A stretch of DNA of 64,000 bases from CAZCAC01 sp964496575 (GTDB lineage Bacteria > Planctomycetota > UBA1135 > GCA-002686595): the NCBI GenBank assembly GCA_964496575.1, contig CAZCAC010000016.1, forward strand, positions 1 to 64,000, read 5' to 3'. Under the pieces are notes generated by a model. It made no database searches, was not told the DNA's origin, and saw only the letters and a program-made list of their open reading frames with translations. Position numbers and translations under genes: made by a program. Below, in pieces: positions 61,593 to 64,000 of this stretch; positions within the stretch are counted from its first letter, which is position 1; each line of letters begins with the position of its first letter.

Positions 61593-63233
61593 GTGAGCCT
61601 GCACCCCCTGGCTGGAAAACCCGCCGACCGCTCGATGCTGGTCGACGTGCCGAAGCTGATCTCCGACTACTACACGCAGCAGCCCGATCCGGGTGAGGAC
61701 TCCCAGCGCGTCGCCTTCGGAACCTCCGGTCACCGCGGGACGTCGCTGAGGACGAGCTTCAACGAGAACCACATCCTCGCGACGACGCAGGCGATCTGCA
61801 CCTATCGCGCGCAGCAGGGGATCGACGGGCCGCTCTACCTCGGCATCGATACGCACGCGCTGTCGGAGCCGGCGTACCGCACGGCGCTGGAGGTGCTGGC
61901 GGCGAACGAGGTCGAGGTGATGATCGACGTGGACGAGGGCTACACGCCGACGCCGGCGGTGTCGCACGCGATCCTCGGCCACAACCGCGGTCGGACGAGC
62001 GGGCTCGCCGACGGCATCGTCATCACCCCCTCGCACAACCCGCCGCAGGACGGTGGCTTCAAGTACAACCCGCCGCACGGCGGGCCGGCGGACACCGACG
62101 CGACCGGCTGGATCCAGGACGAGGCGAACCGGCTGATCGCCGCGGGGCTGGAGGGCGTGAAGCGGATTCCACTCGCGCGCGCCAGGGCCGCGGCCACGAC
62201 GCACCGCCACGATTACATCGCGGCCTACACCGGCGACCTCGCCGCGGTGATCGACCTCGAGGCGATCAAGTCGGCGGGCGTGAAGATCGGGATCGACCCG
62301 ATGGGCGGCGCCGGCGTGGCGTACTGGGGTCCGATCGCCGAGCGCTACGGCCTCGACATCACCGTGGTCAATGAGCACGTCGACCCGACCTTCTCGTTCA
62401 TGCGCGTCGACAAGGACGGCAAGATTCGCATGGACTGCAGCTCGCCGTACGCGATGGCCGGGCTGGTCGAGCTGAAGGACCGCTTCGACATCGCCTGCGG
62501 TAACGACACCGACTACGACCGCCACGGGATCGTGACGAAGAGCGCCGGCCTCTTGAACCCGAACCACTACCTGTCGGTGGCGATCGACTACCTCTATCAG
62601 AACCGCCCCGGCTGGAGCGGGGACGCGGCGGTGGGCAAGACGCTGGTCAGCTCGAGCATGATCGACCGCGTGGCCGGCGAGCTCGGCCGCACGCTGCGCG
62701 AGGTCCCGGTCGGCTTCAAGTGGTTCGTCGACGGGCTGGTCGACGGTTCCTACGGCTTCGGCGGCGAGGAGAGCGCCGGCGCGTCGTTCCTGCGCCTGGA
62801 CGGAACGTGCTGGACGACGGACAAGGACGGCATCATCCTCGACCTGCTCGCCGCGGAGATCACGGCGAAGACGGGGCGCGATCCGGGCGAGCACTACCGG
62901 GAGCTGGTCGCCCGCCACGGCGAACCGGTCTACGAGCGCATCGACGCCCCGGCGACGGTGGAGCAGAAGGCGGTGCTGAAGAAGCTCTCCCCCGAGCAGG
63001 TGAGCGCCACCGAGCTGGCCGGTGAGACCATTGCCGCCAAGCTGACCCGTGCGCCCGGCAACGACGCGGCGATCGGCGGGCTGAAGGTGGTGACCGAGAA
63101 CGGCTGGTTCGCGGCGCGCCCCTCGGGGACCGAGGACATCTACAAGATCTACGCCGAGAGTTTTCTCGGTGGCGATCACCTGAAGCGCATCCAGGAGGAA
63201 GCCAAGGCGATCGTCAGCAAGGCGCTGGGGTAG
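61593..63233 (+). CDS. pgm: Phosphoglucomutase (alpha-D-glucose-specific)
   Basis: A 546-aa enzyme interconverting glucose 1-phosphate and glucose 6-phosphate, the same length as E. coli Pgm. The phosphoserine is Ser147 in ITPSHNPPQDGGFKYNPPHG, the metal loop is CGNDTDYDRHG, the sugar-binding loop FGGEESAGASFLR and the phosphate-binding loop ARPSGTEDIYKIY. GTG 61593 is chosen: GAGGAGG lies 5-6 bases upstream and the protein begins VSLHPLAGKPADRSMLVDVPKL, as in its relatives. Glucose 1-phosphate feeds glycogen and nucleotide sugars, fitting the envelope-sugar genes at the left end. Confidence 0.94.
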   Translation: MSLHPLAGKPADRSMLVDVPKLISDYYTQQPDPGEDSQRVAFGTSGHRGTSLRTSFNENHILATTQAICTYRAQQGIDGPLYLGIDTHALSEPAYRTALEVLAANEVEVMIDVDEGYTPTPAVSHAILGHNRGRTSGLADGIVITPSHNPPQDGGFKYNPPHGGPADTDATGWIQDEANRLIAAGLEGVKRIPLARARAAATTHRHDYIAAYTGDLAAVIDLEAIKSAGVKIGIDPMGGAGVAYWGPIAERYGLDITVVNEHVDPTFSFMRVDKDGKIRMDCSSPYAMAGLVELKDRFDIACGNDTDYDRHGIVTKSAGLLNPNHYLSVAIDYLYQNRPGWSGDAAVGKTLVSSSMIDRVAGELGRTLREVPVGFKWFVDGLVDGSYGFGGEESAGASFLRLDGTCWTTDKDGIILDLLAAEITAKTGRDPGEHYRELVARHGEPVYERIDAPATVEQKAVLKKLSPEQVSATELAGETIAAKLTRAPGNDAAIGGLKVVTENGWFAARPSGTEDIYKIYAESFLGGDHLKRIQEEAKAIVSKALG

Positions 63234-64000
63234 ACCGGCGCCTCGAGTCCGGGGAGACGCCAGGCGATCAGCTGCGCGCCTCCGTCGGGGGTCACGGTGC
63301 CGATTCCGCCCGGCATCGCGACCACGCCGAGACTCTCGCCGAAATCTGGCACGCAGGAGCGGCCGACCGAGACCGGCTTCGCCTCGCCGCTCGGTTCGAC
63401 GCAGTAGAGAGTCCCACCCCACGCCCAGGTGAACCAGAGCCGGGAGCCGTCGGGACTCCACTGAAGCTGCATGAGCACGCCGGACCTGCCACCGAGGAAT
63501 CCGCTGCGCCAGATCTGCCGGCGGCTCGCCACGTCGATCACGTACACGTAGGCTCCTTCTCTCGTGGAGAAGGCGAGCCGGTCGCCGGAGGGTGAGAAGG
63601 CGCTGTCCGCGATGTCCTCCATCGGCGCCTCGAAGACCGGGTTGGGGTAGGTGGTCTCGCTGAGCATCCTTCCCGTTCTCAGGCTCCACAGGCGGACGAC
63701 CGACTTGGTGTGCCCGGTGGCGAGGAGCTCGCCATCGGGAGACAATGCCATCGAGATGAGCGGCCTGTACCCCTCGAACAGCCACCGGTCTCCAGGCGGC
63801 TCGATCGTCTCGCCGGATTCGGCGTCCAGCACCAGGATGAGGGACTGGTAGTGCGTGTACAGACGCGTCCCGTCGGGACTCCAGGCGAGCTGCGGTATCC
63901 CCGAGGGCGAATCGGGTACGACCCAGCGCTGCACCAGCTCCCCATCCGGGGTCCAGAGGCTGTTGTTCCCGTGCTGATCGGCGACCGCCAGGCGCTGTCC
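63176..64000 (-). CDS. WD40/TolB-like beta-propeller protein, partial (continues past the right edge)
   Basis: The frame is open from the right edge (64000) to a stop at 63176, so the N-terminus is missing. At least four propeller repeats are seen (LAWSPDGTRLYTHY, MALSPDGELLATGH, SAFSPSGDRLAFSTR, LQWSPDGSRLWFTW). In planctomycetes such repeats often follow a serine/threonine kinase domain, which could lie beyond the edge; this is conjecture. The last about 19 residues overlap the convergent pgm gene by 58 bp and look unlike a propeller blade, suggesting the 3' end was eroded or a stop was lost. Confidence 0.65.
   Translation of the reverse strand, partial: GQRLAVADQHGNNSLWTPDGELVQRWVVPDSPSGIPQLAWSPDGTRLYTHYQSLILVLDAESGETIEPPGDRWLFEGYRPLISMALSPDGELLATGHTKSVVRLWSLRTGRMLSETTYPNPVFEAPMEDIADSAFSPSGDRLAFSTREGAYVYVIDVASRRQIWRSGFLGGRSGVLMQLQWSPDGSRLWFTWAWGGTLYCVEPSGEAKPVSVGRSCVPDFGESLGVVAMPGGIGTVTPDGGAQLIAWRLPGLEAPVYPSALLTIALASSWMRFR

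Noticed and set aside
1..64000. CRISPR array, tRNA, rRNA, insertion sequence or prophage
   Set aside because: No regular direct repeats with spacers, no T-loop/cloverleaf in the larger intergenic gaps, and no transposase, integrase or phage structural gene was found.

Overview
The window is high-GC bacterial chromosome, densely packed with genes on both strands. No rRNA, tRNA, CRISPR array, transposase or integrase was seen. Several features point to a planctomycete: many secreted proteins with carboxypeptidase-regulatory-like beta domains, sulfatase, alpha-L-fucosidase and other glycosidase genes, a sigma factor fused to an extracytoplasmic region, and an apparently lineage-specific C-terminal module shared by unrelated exported proteins. 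The organism assignment is inference from gene style; no marker gene settles it.

Layout from left to right. (1) 0.4-4.9 kb: a co-directional envelope-sugar cluster (FAD oxidoreductase, RmlC-like epimerase, RmlD-like reductase, GT39-like membrane glycosyltransferase). (2) 4.9-8.6 kb: aldo/keto reductase and URO-D-family protein convergent with a GH29 fucosidase. (3) 8.7-19.5 kb: small exported protein, glutamine amidotransferase, ABC-F ATPase, ferritin-like protein behind a sigma-54-type promoter candidate, degenerate gluzincin plus C25 (gingipain-like) protease, AEC transporter, DAHP synthase. (4) 19.8-30.5 kb: a 1014-aa beta-domain surface protein, S9 prolyl oligopeptidase, tautomerase, a DMSO-reductase-type operon with fused B and C subunits, and a threonine-synthase-like enzyme. 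(5) 30.5-37.1 kb: GH26-like glycosidase, NTF2-like lipoprotein, a voltage-sensor protein without a pore, a POT peptide transporter and a sulfatase. (6) 37.1-41.4 kb: two paralogous secreted LVIVD/WD-like proteins with duplicated leaders; the second copy has lost its signal peptide through a deletion of about 76 bp. (7) 41.8-45.1 kb: ECF sigma factor joined through a membrane helix to about 800 residues of beta domains. (8) 45.1-49.9 kb: an McrBC-type defence locus (EVE-containing McrB GTPase plus DUF2357/PD-(D/E)XK nuclease). (9) 50-61.5 kb: M28 peptidase, a tandemly duplicated divergent pair (anchored beta-domain protein plus UPF0158 protein, one copy carrying an in-frame TGA), a xanthine-dehydrogenase-type operon, and a third anchored paralogue. 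(10) 61.6-64 kb: phosphoglucomutase and a partial WD40-like gene running off the right edge.

The best leads for new biology are the McrB with an extra pseudobarrel-like insertion, the membrane-spanning sigma factor, the shared C-terminal module, the deletion-generated cytoplasmic paralogue, the nonsense codon at a conserved Trp, and a dispersed intergenic 10-mer (ACTCCGTACC).
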